DNA of 64,000 nt from Nymphaea colorata (taxonomy: Eukaryota; Streptophyta; Magnoliopsida; Nymphaeales; Nymphaeaceae): the NCBI RefSeq assembly GCF_008831285.2, contig NW_022204508.1:744001-808000 (forward strand), in the 5' to 3' direction. A program made the position numbers and the translations under genes. This document shows, in pieces, positions 60,301-64,000 of the stretch (positions within the stretch are counted from its first letter, which is position 1; the number at the start of each line of letters is the position of its first letter). The notes under the pieces were generated by a model, which saw nothing but the letters and a program-made list of their open reading frames with translations, searched no databases and had not been told where the DNA came from.

Positions 60301-62573
60301 CTGACAGGTATCTCACATCAGTAAAAGTGCAATCTAGCGTCCATAAAATAGCTATTACTGACAGGAAGCAATTGTCAATATTAAATATTAATTTTTCTGG
60401 TGGGTATTTCCGTTAGTAAAAAGTGCACTGACGGTAGCCAGTTGTTACTATATCTGGTACACTGTAGTGACAGCTGCGGGTGTGTCAGTAAATCCTTAGC
60501 AATACAAGATGGCCACGATTTTCAGTGTAAGTGCACAAATGACTGACTGATGTAAGCAAGTGTCGCTACCCCATGCAATACACTAACAGCAACAGCCATT
60601 AGTATAATTCGACATCTACTAACAGTCTAGTGGACCCCATCATTGAAATATTTAGTAGCACAATCTACACTCATGGATCCTGACGTCCATCAATAAAAGT
60701 ATTAATGGTGGTCTAGACATTTTTAATTGACGTTTTTTTAAATGTCAATAATGTTTTCTTTTTGATGATCCAAGCCTTAGGATGCCAATAAATTGGATTT
60801 GGACCATATGTATCGTTTTATAATGTCCAGTTACCGATGCAAAATGACCAGCAGTAGGCTCCCATGTTTTATTAAGAACGGGATGAAATTGGAAACTATA
60901 CACAAACTATAAATGTCCGATTTATTGGATATGGTCCACCTATTTCAAAACGAATTCAAATGTGGCAATATTTCAATCTAACTTTTGTATTCATAATCTG
61001 AATTTTATATGAATTTGACTTTTTAATTAGCATTCTCTATACAAATCCAGCTTCTAAATAAACAACTAATCATTTCAAACCACAGTAGTTGATATTTTAA
61101 GAATCGACTTCCAAAATACATGGATATCGGATAGACATTTGTTTAAAATTGAACATAAATTTAAATCAAATCAAATATTGACTGACTCAAAAAACTCAAG
61201 CTGGAGCTCAACTTGACGATACAACATCGAGCTCGAACCCAACTTATTTAGCTTGCTTATGCTAAATATGTACTGCTTCTTTTAACTCGTTTAGTTAGTA
61301 CTCGTTTAACTTGATGTCCCCATGATTGGGCTTAGGATCAGGATCGCTGGGACTCATACAAATCTAGTTCAGCTGTTGTTTTTCAACAGACTCTGTTTGA
61401 CAGAACCATGAGCTCAGTACTAAGTGTGGAAGGTCTCTCTAACGATAGCAACAAATTAAGATCAAGTGGCACTAGCCAGGCAAGGTAGGTTCAGACCAAT
61501 TACATGGCCAGGCTAGATTTTCTAGCTAGTCTTTCTAGCAATTTGCTTTCATGTTGGCTTTCTTGATTTCATACACATAAAGCTGCAGTTGAGGGTTTAA
61601 AAGAAGAAATCCAACATTTTTCGCACAGTGGTAAAAATGTACAGTTCATTAAGTACCTCGGTTGTTGCTGTGGCTTATATATATATATATAAATATATAT
61701 ATGTGTGTGTGTGTGTGTGTCTGTATAACAGTAGAACTCGACCCCATTTGCAATCTGCTTGCCGACAGAAGGACAGCAAGTTGTAGAAATTAAAGGAAAA
61801 TAAGAGAGGAAAGCTTCAGCTTTGGAAGCTTTTTTGATCAGTGTGTGAAGGGTGTGGAATAGTTGGGTCTGATTTTAACCCAGATGTTTATCTTGAACAA
61901 ATTTAAGTGTTTTTTCTTTTTGACGAAAATAAAGTTCATGCAATGCACAGGATTGTTTGCCAATTATGTATTGTGGTCCATACCGCTGTCTACAAACTAC
62001 AAAGTCTATTTTTTTTCTTTTCATTTTTGCTTGGATCTTGATGGCTGGGGCGAGCCAGGCGTGTTATACATTCACTTGCTGTCACTGAATTTTGGCCATA
62101 TTATAATCAAGTAAATTGCTGAGAAACATGTGATCCAGCAGGGTCTGCTTCCTCATAAAACAACCGATGCCAAAGCCTCATATGGACATGTTGGTGTGAT
62201 TTCTTAGAATCTTACACTTTGGAAAAAGTTTTATAATTTCAATGCTTTCATATATCCATCTGAGTTAAAAAACACACTGTAAAATGCATGAATTATAAAT
62301 TATTCAACTATAAGCAGTTTCCAATTTTTTTTCAAACATCTCATATAATTTTGAAGAAATGTGTATAGTGCTAGCAAGTGCATCTTCTTAAAAGTTAAGA
62401 ATGTAGGCACATTTTCAGACTACGGGTTTGTGTTTTAAATTTATGAAGATCATTAAATGCATATTAATGGCCTAAATGTGAAAACCTTTGAAGGCCGCTC
62501 AAATAATGGCCAACTTGGGATTTTATCATATCAGCTAATAAATCAGGGCCTTTGTGCATCAATTGATGGATTA
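57395..62573. other. Spacer counterpart in the third copy: no gene
   Basis: Reverse complement of 23671-28812: the CCTGGC cluster (57560-57840), the 154-bp tandem (57885-58195), a pyrimidine tract (58690-59050), the CACTA-like candidate (about 59310-60740), the GAGCTC repeat (61190-61310), and a TA/TG microsatellite (61676-61720). Confidence 0.6.
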
Positions 62574-62904
62574 AAATGACATGCAAATGTATTTTAACAT
62601 GTACATTTTTGTGATAGTTTCTCTGGGTTGGACATGCCCCAACCTCAAAAATTAATAAGAAAATAAATTGCTACAAGCCATACTCTCATTTTCACTGTTT
62701 ATTGGTATGTAAATAGAAGATTAGAATATCATGCATGGATAATATATCGACAACATTCAAAGAAGGAAAAAGAGAGAGAGAGAGCATGACGGAGAGCGAA
62801 AGAGAGAGAGAGAAAGGTTGAGAGAGATAGACATAGAGAGATAGAGAGAGATACATAGAGAAAGAGAGAGAAATAGAGAGAGATAGAGTGAAACACTATA
62901 ATAT
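62574..62904. other. Unique flank with GA-rich tract
   Basis: Sequence beyond the duplicated unit. AGAGAG-rich at 62768-62890, otherwise AT-rich. No gene. Confidence 0.5.
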
Positions 62905-63395
62905 GATATTCCCTCTCATTTTCCATGCTCCCGGTTCACTCGAGCATAACCTCTTGTCTCTATAATAGAGATTGAGTGTTATATCCTTTTGCCATAGGGA
63001 GATGAAGAATAGAAGGAGAAAATGAAATGAGAAAGACAACAAAAATATATTCAAGAAATAGAAATAGCAATAACAATGAAGAAAAATAACAGCATCAAGA
63101 ATATTTGAAAGAGCATCATAAAATAAAATATCATCTCATCCTCTCATGCTCCCGGTGCACTTGAGCATAGCCTCTTGTCTCTATAATAGAGATTGAGTAC
63201 TATCTCCTTTGGCCATGGGGAGTGAAGAAGTATCAAAAGAAAAGGAAAATGCTAATCAATAGGAGAGAAAATAAGAGTTAATCATAAAATGAAAGATCAT
63301 ATCATTTTTCATGCTCCCGGTACACTTGAGCATAGCCTCTTGTCCATATATTAGAGATTGAATACTAAGAACTTTCGCCATGGGGGTAGGAAGAA
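62905..63395. repeat. Three-unit tandem array with internal palindrome
   Basis: A core of about 105 bases starting CATGCTCCCGG occurs at 62924, 63145 and 63310 (spacings 221 and 165). Each continues CAC(T/C)(C/T)GAGCATA(A/G)CCTCTTGTC, then TCTCTATAATAGAGATTGA and a GCCAT.GGG end. TCTCTATAATAGAGA is a perfect inverted repeat in units 1 and 2 and is decayed in unit 3. A/G-rich filler separates the cores. Function unknown. Confidence 0.85.
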
Positions 63396-63539
63396 GAGAA
63401 GGAAATGAAGAAAGAAAGAAAAAAACTCTAATGAGAATGATTTAGGGAAGATGCTCCAAGTTGGATAATAGAAGAAATGGAAAGAGGAATAGGGAGAGAG
63501 AAATAACTCAAGAGAAACTCTAAGTCTTCAAGTGAGAAT

Positions 63540-64000
63540 ACTCTAGAATTTCTCCCAAGGACAACTCTTGCCTAAGAGGGGGGAGTGGAGGCTATTTATA
63601 GAAGATTTTGGTGGCAAAACCTTAAATTTGAATTTTTTTGAATTTCACCCCATTTTCATCCGAATTTCAAAGAATTTTTAATTATTTTGAAAAAAACCTG
63701 GCTTGAAAATGGGTATGATTGACCATTAGGCTTATAAAAATATGTTTTTTTAAAATAAGTTGGGTCTTTATCCACTAAAGAAGACTAAATTCACCCTCTA
63801 AAGGAAGGTTTTTTTGTCAAAAGGTGGGGTAAATAGGTCTTGCCCACCAAAATCACCCTCTAAAATGAGGTTCTTTGTCAAAAGGAGGGGCAAATGGTCT
63901 TGCCAACAAAAAAGACCTAAATCACCCTTTAAAAAGTGGTTTTTTGTCAAAAGGAGGGGCAAATGAGTCTGAAATGCTTGATTTGTATTTGAACTTGGGT
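63540..64000. repeat. LTR-like AT-rich end region with short tandem repeats
   Basis: GGAGGCTATTTATAGAAG at 63585-63605 resembles an LTR or promoter TATA context. From 63791, three units starting TCACCCT(C/T)TAAA recur at 63791, 63853 and 63922, each with TTTTGTCAAAAGG.GGGG.AAAT. It could be part of a long LTR continuing past the window, but no coding domain confirms it. Confidence 0.45.

Larger units (their letters stand above)
48654..62573 (-). repeat. Third copy of the duplicated unit (arm part + spacer)
   Basis: About 13.9 kb equal to the reverse complement of 23671-37522. It starts inside a LINE RT and ends at GGATTA 62573, after which the sequence is unrelated. Scattered substitutions and private indels separate it from both palindrome arms. 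Confidence 0.92.

Noticed and set aside
1-64000. CRISPR array, operon, bacterial or viral system
   Set aside because: Intron-split gene, plant retroelements and simple repeats show nuclear plant DNA. The tandem arrays found lack regular spacer-repeat spacing.

Overview
The window is nuclear DNA of a flowering plant. The evidence is an intron-split LPXC-type gene with a probable organelle-targeting first exon, remnants of Ty1/copia and Ty3 retrotransposons and a LINE, NLR-type leucine-rich repeats of the RGA/R13L1 class, and long CT/GA and TA simple repeats. I cannot name the species from the sequence alone.

Layout. 0.9-2.0 kb: a decayed Ty3 pol end and probable LTR. 2.8-13.5 kb (+): five exons of LPXC (UDP-3-O-acyl-GlcNAc deacetylase), with a decayed Ty1/copia element inside intron 4. 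The 3' exons that carry two zinc ligands are not found. 13.6-15.2 kb: a LINE reverse-transcriptase remnant on the minus strand. 18.9-20.6 kb (-): an NLR leucine-rich-repeat pseudogene without an NB-ARC domain.

The dominating structure is a very large inverted repeat. The left arm (about 9,979-23,671) and right arm (about 28,813-42,474) carry the same copia end, LPXC exon 5, LINE and LRR pseudogene in mirror order around a 5.1-kb single-copy spacer. The right arm ends exactly at a 100-N assembly gap (42,475-42,574). A third copy (48,654-62,573) is the reverse complement of 'spacer + right arm'. It shows the spacer in what looks like its undisturbed context, so the left junction at 23,671 is the novel joint. 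This pattern (inverted duplication, asymmetric unique spacer, 1-bp overlap at the joint) fits fusion of two unequally broken sister chromatids or a fold-back template switch. Mis-assembly of haplotypes must also be excluded.

Between the gap and the third copy lie the 3' end of a second copia family, a more diverged LRR pseudogene (43.8-45.6 kb) with partial 3' duplicates, a short segment homologous to the spacer edge, and a LINE C-terminal remnant. The last 1.4 kb holds two unrelated tandem-repeat arrays. No gene in the window looks fully intact. The locus reads as a decaying NLR cluster plus a truncated LPXC, reshaped by retroelements and a recent palindromic duplication.
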